Part shown: positions 48,916-57,473 of the stretch, piece after piece
Layout of the letters: each line of letters starts with the position of its first letter
Position numbering within the stretch: the first letter of the stretch is position 1
Assembly (NCBI RefSeq): GCF_020510585.1
Contig: NZ_CP075190.1
Location: 3,656,001 to 3,720,000 of the forward strand
Origin: Ferribacterium limneticum
GTDB taxonomy: Bacteria > Pseudomonadota > Gammaproteobacteria > Burkholderiales > Rhodocyclaceae
Reading direction: 5' to 3'
DNA length: 64,000 bases
Notes under the pieces: model-generated
What the model was told of the DNA's origin: nothing
The model's input: only the letters and a program-made list of their open reading frames with translations
Databases searched by the model: none
Position numbers and translations under genes: made by a program

Positions 48916-49178
48916 ATCCTAGGTCTCTCGCCCGGTCGGAGTGGTTGCAAATTCACAAGCTAATTCAATAGTTTCAACCGCTGTTCCCAGGGAGTCATTA
49001 CCTTTATGGACAATGACTCCGATATCACCCCCTCCTCCAAGGTGAATTCGTTGTTCTAACTTGGCCAGAAGTGCAGGAGCAATCGGCGCATCGCTGATGG
49101 TTTTCTCGTCAGCCCTTTAGGCCAAAAGCTGGCAACGAAGCGGCAAACGCAAAGCAGTATTGAACTCCTCGCTAGAAA
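48916..49178. other. Intergenic stretch with a possible gene remnant on the minus strand
   Basis: The minus strand from about 49117 to a TAG at 48919-48921 is open for 66 codons and reads like protein: ALLAKLEQRIHLGGGG, DIGVIVHKGNDSLGTAVET. No start codon (ATG, GTG or TTG) is available in frame before an upstream stop, so it is probably the 3' remnant of a lost gene. Confidence 0.3.
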
Positions 49179-49210
49179 TTACGATAATTACTGTAATGTA
49201 ATTATCGTAA
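49179..49210. promoter_or_regulatory. Perfect 13-bp inverted repeat upstream of the KfrA-like gene
   Basis: TTACGATAATTAC (49179-49191), spacer TGTAAT, GTAATTATCGTAA (49198-49210): perfect arms ending 1 bp before the AAGGAG ribosome-binding site. An autoregulatory operator is the obvious reading, since KfrA represses its own gene. Confidence 0.7.
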
Positions 49211-49221
49211 AGGAGACTCGC

Positions 49222-49833
49222 ATGCGTGAGATAGCAAGTTTCGAATTTGTATCCGACGCCGCTGAAGCCCTGCTGCTCGAGGGAGTCGAACCTTCCATCG
49301 TTAATGTCCAAAAGCGAATCGGCGGCGGGTCATACAGTACCGTAAAGAAACACCTTGCCGCATGGGCTGAAAAACGCGCGAAGGATGCGGCCGCGGCTTC
49401 CTCTGTGCCAGCGGAGGTGCTAGCCAAAGCCCAGGAGTTTGGTCGAACTCTGTGGGGGTTGGCTTCCATGGAAGCCCAGCGAGAGATTCAGAAAGCCAAG
49501 GAGGACGCCCAAGTTGAACTTGCGGCCGTTCGCAGTGAACTGGCTGAAGCAACTGGGGTCATTGCACGATTGGAAAACGTTGAAGCAGAACAAGCCGCAA
49601 CGCTTGAATCGAGCCAAGCCCGGCTACGCGAAGTTGAACTGGCGTTGGTGGAGGCTCAGACCAAAGCGCTCAGGGTTCCTGTGCTTGAGAATGCCTTGGC
49701 TGATGCGCGTGCAGCCACAGAGAATCTCCGGGCTGAACTAACCCAAAAAGCTGCTGAGGCAGGAAGATTTAATGGGGAAGTTGAGACCCTGCGGACTCAG
49801 GTTCGCGAACTGATGGCAGCTCTGAAAAAGTAA
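49222..49833 (+). CDS. KfrA-like DNA-binding protein
   Basis: A 203-residue protein: N-terminal KfrA_N-type DNA-binding domain (VNVQKRIGGGSYSTVKKHLAAWAEKR, residues about 25-52), followed by a very long alanine/glutamate-rich coiled coil to the C-terminus. Plasmid KfrA proteins bind their own promoter and form filaments aiding partition. ATG 49222 follows AAGGAG. A perfect inverted repeat lies just upstream. Presence suggests plasmid ancestry of the island. Confidence 0.8.
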   Translation: MREIASFEFVSDAAEALLLEGVEPSIVNVQKRIGGGSYSTVKKHLAAWAEKRAKDAAAASSVPAEVLAKAQEFGRTLWGLASMEAQREIQKAKEDAQVELAAVRSELAEATGVIARLENVEAEQAATLESSQARLREVELALVEAQTKALRVPVLENALADARAATENLRAELTQKAAEAGRFNGEVETLRTQVRELMAALKK

Positions 49834-50031
49834 GAGCGTTGCTCTAAGCGGGGTGCATAATCCACATTGAATAGCGGCACGATGCGTACTTATCCGATAC
49901 ATAGCAGACGCCAAGGGCTCGACGACCTCTCTCCACAAAGGTGTTACTACGCAACTGACCAAAACAGGGGGTTCGGCTTAGGCGGAATCTCTTTGCGCAT
50001 TTGAAACAGTCGCTTTATAGGGGACGCAACA

Positions 50032-50424
50032 TCACAGCCCTGGTCGGCCAGCGGCAATCCACTTGTCTGTGAGCGCGAGGCCCAGCCGATAGGCCAACGG
50101 CTTTCGAGTGCCGATGGGAGCGGTGAGCTTCTCAATGAGCGACTGCCGGTCGGCCGAGAATTGGAACCCGTTGCTGACTAACCCTGCCGGCCAGGAGGCC
50201 GCCACCGCCTGCGCCGGGAGCGCATACCGGGTGGCCGGCCCGCCATATCGCTTCTGGATGCGACCCTCCGCAACCATCTGGGCCAGGTGATAATTGACCG
50301 TCGAGCGCGGGGCCTTGAGTGCCGCTGCAATGGCTTCGGGGGAGCACTCAGCTTGGCCGGCGGCCAGCTGTTGGCCTAGATACCCGCGGATTTCGGCTTG
50401 GAGGTCGCGGCGGGGAGTGGCCAT
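50032..50424 (-). CDS. Winged-helix DNA-binding protein
   Basis: A 130-residue protein with helix-turn-helix about residues 25-62 (ECSPEAIAAALKAPRSTVNYHLAQMVAEGRIQKRY) and a C-terminal part with TAPIGTRKPLAYRL. The HTH resembles MarR/ArsR-type winged helices. It may be a truncated version of a larger protein, since the C-terminal segment ends abruptly. Isolated between kfrA-like and the chromate genes. Confidence 0.6.
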   Translation of the reverse strand: MATPRRDLQAEIRGYLGQQLAAGQAECSPEAIAAALKAPRSTVNYHLAQMVAEGRIQKRYGGPATRYALPAQAVAASWPAGLVSNGFQFSADRQSLIEKLTAPIGTRKPLAYRLGLALTDKWIAAGRPGL

Positions 50425-50562
50425 CTTCTCACTACCTTCTCAAAATATTGAAAGATAAGTCCATCTTCCAATAAACGTCCAAGTTATTAGAAGAAGAAAG
50501 CCAGGGAGACGCATTGCATCCCCCAACCGTCTAAAGCCACATCCCGGTACTCCGGTTCGAAA

Positions 50563-50713
50563 AACCTGGCTTTGGCTGACTGGCCGCTATCGGGAAACCA
50601 CTACGACAGCTTTGGGGCGGCTTGCGACAGTTCTCGCTTCGAATTCATAGCCGGAAAGCGGCCTGTGAATTCCGATTCCTGGAAGCGGCCAGTCGCCACT
50701 GGGTACTCACGAC
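50563..50713 (+). repeat. Complex intergenic repeat, left copy
   Basis: About 150 bp with internal inverted segments (GACTGGCCGCT near 50578 versus AGCGGCCAGTC near 50684). Bases 50619-50713 match 60927-61021 in inverted orientation with few differences; bases 50563-50599 match 60871-60907 in direct orientation. It sits just outside the chr cargo. No coding function. Confidence 0.7.
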
Positions 50714-50782
50714 CCAAAGCAGGCGTTGACACGGTTCATTTTAGGTGGCAACTAAGCGTCTCATTGCTGACATACGCGGAAC

Positions 50783-52144
50783 TCACATCAGTGTCTTGAC
50801 CATGAAGCCAATGACTGCGCAGGCCGCAATCACATGGATGACGTTCGCCTTAAACCGGAACAGCGCAATCGCAGCCCCCAAGGCAATGACTGCCGACATC
50901 CACTCGAACGAACCCTCAAACCCCTTTGGCCACAGGACGTGGTAACCGAAGAACAGGGCCAGGTTCAGGATGACACCGACCACAGCGGCCGTAATGGCGG
51001 TCAGCGGTGCCGTGAATTTCAGGTCGTTATGGGTCGTCTCAATGAAGGGGCCACCCATCAGGATGAAAATGAAGGACGGCAGGAAGGTGAACCAGGTAAC
51101 CAGCGTTGCGGCAACGGCCCCCGCCAGGAACAGGCTGTCCGGACCAAACACCGCTTTGATGTAGCCGCCGACAAAACCGACAAAAGTAACCACCATGATG
51201 AGCGGCCCCGGTGTGGTCTCGCCCAGCGCCAGCCCGTCAATCATCTGAGTTGGTGTCAGCCAGCCGTAGTGTCCGACCGCGCCCTGATAAACGTAGGGCA
51301 ACACCGCATAGGCACCACCGAAAGTCAGCAAGGCCGCCTTGGTAAAGAACCAGCCCATCTGCGTCAGCGTGTGCTCCCAGCCGTAACTGGTCATGAGCAT
51401 GCCCATCGGCACCAACCACAACAGTCCGCCAATGAGAGCAACCTTCGCCAGCTTCGTCCAGCCGAAGATAGCGTGTTCAGGTGCCGGCGTGTCGTCGTCA
51501 ATGAGCGCCCGACCGAACGATTTATCCGCCTTGCCATGCCCGCCGCCAGCCTTGAACTTGTCCGGCGCAATGCGCCCGCCGAAGTAACCAATAGCCGCAG
51601 CTACCGCGACAATGGCCGGGAACGGCACGTTGAGGGCGAAGATGGCAACGAACGATGCGGCCGCAATGGACCACAACACGTTGTTCTTCAGCGCCCGCGA
51701 ACCGATGCGGTGCGCGGCCTGCACGACGATGGCAGTCACTGCAGGCTTGATACCGTAGAAGAGTCCGGCCACGAGAGGCATCTCGCCGAAGGCGATATAA
51801 ACCCACGACAAGCCAATCAGGATGAATAGCGATGGCAACACGAACAGGGCACCGGCGACAATGCCACCCCAACTCCGATGCATCAGCCAACCGATGTAGG
51901 TAGCCAGTTGTTGAGCCTCAGGTCCGGGCAGCACCATGCAGTAGTTGAGCGCATGCAGAAAACGCCGCTCGGAAATCCAGCGCCGACGTTCCACCAACTC
52001 CTCGTGCATGATGGCAATCTGTCCGGCCGGGCCGCCAAAGCTGATGAAGCCAAGTTTCAGCCAGAACAGGAAGGCCTGCCAGAAGCTGACTTCAATGGGC
52101 GCGTTGTCGAGCGTTTCGGATTTCTCTGTCAGGGTCTGATTCAT
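50783..52144 (-). CDS. chrA: Chromate transporter ChrA
   Basis: A 453-residue, two-domain CHR-family efflux protein with about ten to twelve membrane segments. Signatures: FGGPAGQIAIMHEELVE and NYCMVLPGPEAQQLATYIGWL in the first half, and LALGETTPGPLIMVVTFVGFVGG with FGGAYAVLPYVYQ in the second. It exports chromate from the cytoplasm. ATG 52142-52144 overlaps the chrB stop by four bases. Confidence 0.95.
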   Translation of the reverse strand: MNQTLTEKSETLDNAPIEVSFWQAFLFWLKLGFISFGGPAGQIAIMHEELVERRRWISERRFLHALNYCMVLPGPEAQQLATYIGWLMHRSWGGIVAGALFVLPSLFILIGLSWVYIAFGEMPLVAGLFYGIKPAVTAIVVQAAHRIGSRALKNNVLWSIAAASFVAIFALNVPFPAIVAVAAAIGYFGGRIAPDKFKAGGGHGKADKSFGRALIDDDTPAPEHAIFGWTKLAKVALIGGLLWLVPMGMLMTSYGWEHTLTQMGWFFTKAALLTFGGAYAVLPYVYQGAVGHYGWLTPTQMIDGLALGETTPGPLIMVVTFVGFVGGYIKAVFGPDSLFLAGAVAATLVTWFTFLPSFIFILMGGPFIETTHNDLKFTAPLTAITAAVVGVILNLALFFGYHVLWPKGFEGSFEWMSAVIALGAAIALFRFKANVIHVIAACAVIGFMVKTLM

Positions 52145-53079
52145 GATTTCTGGCCTTTCTCAAAGGAGGCCAGTAGTCCGTCAAAGATGTTGCTGGCAAA
52201 TGCAAAAAGCTGGTCGTCGTCGAGGATGGTGTCGCGCAGACCGGCCAAGACTCCTTCGATACCAGCAGCTTCGGGCGGTTGAACCCCGCCGACGTCCAGG
52301 AAATGCACTAGGGCACCGAAGCGTTGGAGGGCCGGCGTTTCCAGACCAAAGCTGGCAAGCAGTACCTCGAAGGTCACTCGGGCGCCGACATGGGTGAACG
52401 TTGCACCATCGAAGTCAAAACCCAAGGCATCGGCCGGGCAGTCAGATGGGGTTGCCAGCCAAAGCAACTTGGCCTGCGGGTCGATGCAGCGGCGAATCAG
52501 CCAGGAACTGGCCAGCCTGTCCACCCAAGGGCGCCGACGCGTCGCCCAGACACGTCCCTGATATTCGGCAAGTTCCAAGCGGCCAATCGCTTCGTTGATG
52601 GGGCGTGGTTCATCCGGAGAAAGCGCCCAAGCTGCCCGTTGTTCGACATCACACAGGGCTTCATCCGCCTGTTTCTGTGCTTCGCCGGGAAAGAAGTCGA
52701 TGGCAAGCAGGTTAGTGAAGGTCTTGCGCAGTCGGCGCGCCTGCTTCAGCACCTCGTTTGCCGTTTCCGGGTTAAGCCCGTCCCGAAGCGTCGTGATATC
52801 ACCCAGCAGATTCGCAAAGTCGGCACTACGGTCGAACAGGGAGACAAAGTTGCCGTCGCTGGGTTCTTCAATGCGGACGACCAAGGCGGTCCCGTCGGCA
52901 GCCCGGACATCTGTTGCGACGGACTCAAGCGTGGCTCGGCAGGCCTCCCGTTCCGGCATCAGATAGACACCATCCCGCAAGACGGCCGCACCCGATGCCT
53001 TGAGGCTACGCCAGGCGCGCATGCGCGCCGTCGCGTTCTCGGTTGGGAGGCTGGTAATCAGTGCAATCCATGTATTCAT
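52141..53079 (-). CDS. chrB: Chromate resistance protein ChrB
   Basis: A 312-residue protein of the ChrB family: N-terminal ChrB_N domain (MNTWIALITSLPTENATARMRAWRSLKA...GAAVLRDGVYLMP) and C-terminal domain with DRLASSWLIRRCIDPQAKLLWL. In known systems ChrB senses chromate and controls chrBA expression. Start ATG 53077-53079 is preferred over GTG 53085. A 6-6-6 palindrome lies 8 bp upstream of that GTG. Confidence 0.92.
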   Translation of the reverse strand: MNTWIALITSLPTENATARMRAWRSLKASGAAVLRDGVYLMPEREACRATLESVATDVRAADGTALVVRIEEPSDGNFVSLFDRSADFANLLGDITTLRDGLNPETANEVLKQARRLRKTFTNLLAIDFFPGEAQKQADEALCDVEQRAAWALSPDEPRPINEAIGRLELAEYQGRVWATRRRPWVDRLASSWLIRRCIDPQAKLLWLATPSDCPADALGFDFDGATFTHVGARVTFEVLLASFGLETPALQRFGALVHFLDVGGVQPPEAAGIEGVLAGLRDTILDDDQLFAFASNIFDGLLASFEKGQKS

Positions 53080-53086
53080 GAACACA

Positions 53087-53104
53087 CTCTACAATTAAGT
53101 AGAG
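53087..53104. promoter_or_regulatory. Palindrome at the chrB start
   Basis: CTCTAC-AATTAA-GTAGAG, perfect 6-bp arms. It lies immediately 5' of chrB in the chrB/DMT divergent region and probably is the ChrB operator or part of the promoter. Confidence 0.5.
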
Positions 53105-53192
53105 TTTTCTACAAATATGTTCTTGAGCTGCACATCAGAAAGCGAATCCACTTGCATGTCACAATCCTGAGAAGACTATCCCTATCACCATC

Positions 53193-54245
53193 ATGAGTCT
53201 CCGAGCTTCCATGTTCAGTCCGGGTGTCGTTGCAGCCCTCGTCGCAGCGTTGCTGTTTGGCGCCAGTGCGCCCATTGCCAAGTGGTTGTTGCAGGATGCC
53301 AGTCCCTGGATGCTCGCCGGGCTGCTCTATCTGGGTTCTGGTCTTGGCCTTACGCTATACCGCCTGGTGACTCATGCACCAGCCGTTTCCCTCCAGCGCG
53401 GCGAGGCTGGCTGGTTGGCTGCTGCGGTACTAACTGGCGGTATCGCCGGCCCAGTGCTTTTGATGTATGGCCTGACCGGGATGCCTGCTTCGGGGGCAGC
53501 TCTCTTACTAAATGCCGAAGGCGTCCTGACCGCAGTGCTGGCCTGGGTTGTGTTCAAGGAGAACTTCGACCGGCGAATCGGCTTGGGCATGCTGGCCATT
53601 GCCGGCGGAGCAGTGATTCTGAGTTGGCCCGGCGAAACCCGGTTTGCCGGAGCACTGCCGGCCATGGCGATACTGGGCGCCTGCTTGTGCTGGGCTATCG
53701 ACAACAACCTGACACGAAAGGTGGCTTTGCTTGACGCTACCTGGATTGCCGCCGTCAAAGGGACAGTTGCCGGCAGCGTCAATATCTCTCTTGGCCTAGC
53801 ACTGGGAAACCAGTTGCCGAACTGGTGGACCGTACAGGCAGCTATGGTTGTGGGGCTTCTCGCCTATGGACTAAGCTTGGTCCTGTTTGTCGTCGGGATG
53901 CGTCATCTCGGTACCGCCCGCACGGGAGCCTATTTCTCCGTGGCACCATTCTTTGGTGCCACCCTGGCGCTTTTGGCCGGCGAACCGATTACTTTCCCGC
54001 TGTTGACCGCAGGACTACTCATGGCTATTGGCCTTTGGCTCCATTTGACAGAGCACCACGAACATCAGCATGCCCACGAATCCATGGAACACAGTCACGA
54101 GCACACCCACGACGAACATCACCAGCACATACACGGGACTCCGATAGCTCCTGGAACAAAGCACGCGCATCTACATCGGCACGAGCCCATGGTGCATGTC
54201 CATGCCCACTTTCCCGACGCTCACCACGCCAGCCATCCGCATTGA
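53193..54245 (+). CDS. EamA/DMT-family transporter with histidine-rich tail
   Basis: A 350-residue protein with ten predicted membrane helices in two EamA halves (about 10-285) followed by a ~65-residue cytoplasmic or periplasmic tail with over 25 histidines (HEHQHAHESMEHSHEHTHDEHHQHIHG...). The tail probably binds metal ions (Ni, Co, Zn or Cu). Divergent from chrB, convergent with the RND operon. The metal is not identifiable from sequence. Confidence 0.85.
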   Translation: MSLRASMFSPGVVAALVAALLFGASAPIAKWLLQDASPWMLAGLLYLGSGLGLTLYRLVTHAPAVSLQRGEAGWLAAAVLTGGIAGPVLLMYGLTGMPASGAALLLNAEGVLTAVLAWVVFKENFDRRIGLGMLAIAGGAVILSWPGETRFAGALPAMAILGACLCWAIDNNLTRKVALLDATWIAAVKGTVAGSVNISLGLALGNQLPNWWTVQAAMVVGLLAYGLSLVLFVVGMRHLGTARTGAYFSVAPFFGATLALLAGEPITFPLLTAGLLMAIGLWLHLTEHHEHQHAHESMEHSHEHTHDEHHQHIHGTPIAPGTKHAHLHRHEPMVHVHAHFPDAHHASHPH

Positions 54246-54344
54246 ATCGTAGCCGTCTTGGCCGTTCACGGTGTGCGGCTCAAGCCATCAAAGCAATATC
54301 AATTTCCTTGATGGTTTGCCGAAAAAACAGGTTCTATGTTTGCT

Positions 54345-57300
54345 TCAATCAAGCAGGGAGGGTGTTTTTGCAATAGTTCTTCCTATTTGTCCGAATCGAA
54401 GATAAAGCGCCGGCACAACGACCATATTCAACAGTGTCGAACTTGCCAGCCCAAACAGGATAACGACTGCCATCGGCGCCTGAATCTCGCTCCCGGGTTG
54501 CCCGGAGGCCAAGGCGAGTGGCACCAGGGCCAGGCCGGCCGCCAAGGCCGTCATCAGAATGGGCACCAGGCGTTCTTCCGCCCCGCGCACGACCGCTTCC
54601 CTGGCATCCTTGACGCCTTCCTGCTCTGCCAGATGGTGAATGTGGGCAATCATCATCACGCCATTGCGGGTGGCAATCCCGAACAGTGTGATGAAGCCGA
54701 TGATGGAAGCTACGGACAAGATACCGCCTGTGGCAAATACCCCAATCACCCCGCCAATGATGGCCAGCGGCAGATTGAGCATGACTAGCAAGGCATCACG
54801 CGCCGTGCCAAAGGCTACGAAGAGCAGCAGGAAGATGCCAACGATGACACCCACGCCCAGAATGGCGAGGGTTTTTCCAGCATCCTCGGCGCTCTCGAAC
54901 TGCCCGCCATACTCAACGTGATAACCCTGCGGCAAACTGACCTGGCTGCTGACGCGGGTACGGATGTCGGACACCACACTGGCGAGGTCGCGTTCGGCAA
55001 CGTTGGCCATGACGACCATCTTGCGCTGCACGTTCTCACGGGTGATGTAGTACGGCGCCCGGTCGTTACGGATTTCAGCCAGGGCTGACATCGGCAGACG
55101 AGCGCCGCTGGCCGTGGTGATGAGCGTCGCCCGCACTGCATCCAGATTCTCCTTGGTGGATGGGTCGAAACGAACCGTCAGGTCATAGGTTGCCTGGCCT
55201 TGCTGGATACGACTGACCGCCATGCCGGAGAAAGCCATCTCGACGGCTTCGGCCACCTGACGAATCGACAGCCCATGGCGAGCCAGGGCATCGCGTTTGA
55301 AGCGCATGGTCAGGAAGGGGATGTCGCTCTGCTGCTCATCCGAAACATCAACAGCCCCAGGCACCGCTGTGACCAATGTTTTGATTTCCCCGGTCAGCCG
55401 GCGAAGCTCGTTGAGGTCCGGTCCAAATATCTTCACCGCGATGTTCGAGCGGTTGCCGGACAGCATGTGGTCGATGCGGTGGGAAATTGGCTGGCCGATG
55501 ACCACCTGAGTGCCCGGTACGGAAGCGAGGTCGCCACGCAAGGCTGCCAGGAATGCCTCCTTGCTGCGCTCCCCCATTTTGAGGGTGACCTCGATTTCCG
55601 AGGCAGACACATCCATCGCATGCGGGTCACCCTCAGCACGGCCGGTGCGGCGGGCGGTACTGATTACTTCAGGGTGCGACAACAGGATTTGCTCGACCAT
55701 TTCACCCATGCGGCCGGACTCTTCCAAGGCGGTTCCCGGCAAGGTGGCGGTGCTGACCGTCAGCGTACCTTCATTGAAGTCAGGCAGGAAGGTTCGCCCG
55801 GCCAGCGACAGCCCGACCAAGGCTGCCAGCAACAGCCCGGCACTGAGCAGGGCCACGGAGCGCCACCGGCTGACTGTCGCTTCCAGTATTCGTCGATACC
55901 CACGGTGCAAGGAGGCAATGAAGCGCGGCTCGATACCTTGCTCGACAATCTTCGACTTGGGCAGAAACAGTGCCGAGAGCACTGGCGTCACGGTAATGGC
56001 TACCAGCAGAGACGCCGCCAGGGAAACGACATAGGCGAAGCCCAATGGCACCATCAGACGGCCTTCCACCCCGCTCAGGAAGAAGAGCGGCATGAAAACC
56101 AGCATGATGATGACCGTGGCGAACACGATGGAGCCTTGAATCTCGCGCGTCGCCTCGTAAACCACCGTGACCGCAGCTCGTTGCCCCGCCTCGGGTTTGG
56201 CCAGGTTCTCACGCAGCCGGCGGACGATGTTCTCGACCACGATGATGGCGTCGTCCACCAAAGCACCCAAGGCTATCGCCATGCCACCCAGAGTCATGGT
56301 GTTGATGGTGGCACCCAGTGCCTTCATCGCCAGGATGGCCGTGACCAGCGACAGCGGGATGGCTATCAAAGTGATGGCTGTTGCCCGCGCCGAGAGCAGA
56401 AAGGCGAAGACGATGGCGATGACCAGGATGGCTCCGTCGCGCAGCGCGGTGAGCAGGTTGTCGATGGAGACGCGGATGAAATCGGCTTGCCGGAAAATGT
56501 GGCGCTCGATTTTCATGCCCTCGGGCAGACCGGACTGGATTTCCTCCAGGGTTTGGTCAAGGCGCTCGGTCAGCTCCAGCGTATTGGCTCCGGGCTGCTT
56601 CTGGATGCCCAGGATGACGGCCGGCTTCCCGTTGTGCGAACCGATACCGCGCTTGGGCGCAGCCCCGATGCCGACTTCGGCGATATGCCTTATCAAAACT
56701 GGTTGGCCGTCGCGCACACTGATGACTGTATCGCCAATGTCGTCGAGGGTGTTGATACGCCCCAAGCCCTGAATCAGGTATTCCTGCCCGGACTCGACAT
56801 AGAAGCCACCAGAGGAATTCTGGTTCGAGTCGCGCAGCGCCTGCGTCACCTGGTCGAGCGTCACGCCATAGGCAGCGAGCCGCTCAGGCTTAACGGTCAC
56901 CTGGAATTGCTGGGTGTCGCCGCCGATAGGCAGCACTTCGGCCACGCCAGGCACGGCCAGGATGCGCCGTTTGAGCACCTGTTCCGCCGTGTTCTTGAGG
57001 ACGATGCCGGAATGCCGGTCGGAGTTCAGGGCGATGAAGAGGATTTCTCCCATGATGGAGGCCGCTGGCGTCATGGCTGGTGCCGCCACATCGGGTGGCA
57101 GCGAAGCACGCGCCACTTGCAGGCGTTCGGCCACGACCTGGCGAGCCCGGTAAAGGTCAGTGCCCCACTCGAATTCGACGATGACCACCGACAGCCCCAC
57201 CTTGGTCGCGGAACGAACGCGACGGACGCTGGGCGCGCCGTTCAGTGCCGTCTCGATGGGGAAGGTGACCAGGGTTTCGACATCGGTCGGTGCCATCCCA

Positions 57301-57461
57301 TGAGCTTCGGTGACAACGGTGACCGACGGTGCGGTCAGGTCAGGAAAAACGTCAATCTGGGTGCGCGTGGCCTGCCAACTGCCCCAGACCAGCAACAGGA
57401 TGCCGGCCAGTAGCACAAACAGTTTGTTGCGCAGCGACCAGGTGATGATGTGTCCAATCAT
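54345..57461 (-). CDS. Heavy-metal efflux RND pump, inner-membrane component
   Basis: A 1038-residue HME-RND transporter of the CzcA/CusA family with twelve membrane helices and two large periplasmic loops (about 35-340 and 540-870). TM4 reads GALVDDAIIVVENIVRR, with the DD pair that differs from the classical Zn/Co/Cd CzcA motif (DFGxxxDGA). The last gene of the efflux operon; 12 bp after the adaptor gene. Metal specificity uncertain. Confidence 0.93.
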   Translation of the reverse strand: MIGHIITWSLRNKLFVLLAGILLLVWGSWQATRTQIDVFPDLTAPSVTVVTEAHGMAPTDVETLVTFPIETALNGAPSVRRVRSATKVGLSVVIVEFEWGTDLYRARQVVAERLQVARASLPPDVAAPAMTPAASIMGEILFIALNSDRHSGIVLKNTAEQVLKRRILAVPGVAEVLPIGGDTQQFQVTVKPERLAAYGVTLDQVTQALRDSNQNSSGGFYVESGQEYLIQGLGRINTLDDIGDTVISVRDGQPVLIRHIAEVGIGAAPKRGIGSHNGKPAVILGIQKQPGANTLELTERLDQTLEEIQSGLPEGMKIERHIFRQADFIRVSIDNLLTALRDGAILVIAIVFAFLLSARATAITLIAIPLSLVTAILAMKALGATINTMTLGGMAIALGALVDDAIIVVENIVRRLRENLAKPEAGQRAAVTVVYEATREIQGSIVFATVIIMLVFMPLFFLSGVEGRLMVPLGFAYVVSLAASLLVAITVTPVLSALFLPKSKIVEQGIEPRFIASLHRGYRRILEATVSRWRSVALLSAGLLLAALVGLSLAGRTFLPDFNEGTLTVSTATLPGTALEESGRMGEMVEQILLSHPEVISTARRTGRAEGDPHAMDVSASEIEVTLKMGERSKEAFLAALRGDLASVPGTQVVIGQPISHRIDHMLSGNRSNIAVKIFGPDLNELRRLTGEIKTLVTAVPGAVDVSDEQQSDIPFLTMRFKRDALARHGLSIRQVAEAVEMAFSGMAVSRIQQGQATYDLTVRFDPSTKENLDAVRATLITTASGARLPMSALAEIRNDRAPYYITRENVQRKMVVMANVAERDLASVVSDIRTRVSSQVSLPQGYHVEYGGQFESAEDAGKTLAILGVGVIVGIFLLLFVAFGTARDALLVMLNLPLAIIGGVIGVFATGGILSVASIIGFITLFGIATRNGVMMIAHIHHLAEQEGVKDAREAVVRGAEERLVPILMTALAAGLALVPLALASGQPGSEIQAPMAVVILFGLASSTLLNMVVVPALYLRFGQIGRTIAKTPSLLD

Positions 57462-57473
57462 GTCGTCACCTCA

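Noticed and set aside
55200..57413. Plus-strand open frame (737 codons) opposite the RND pump
   Set aside because: Antisense shadow of a definite RND gene; no recognisable domain.
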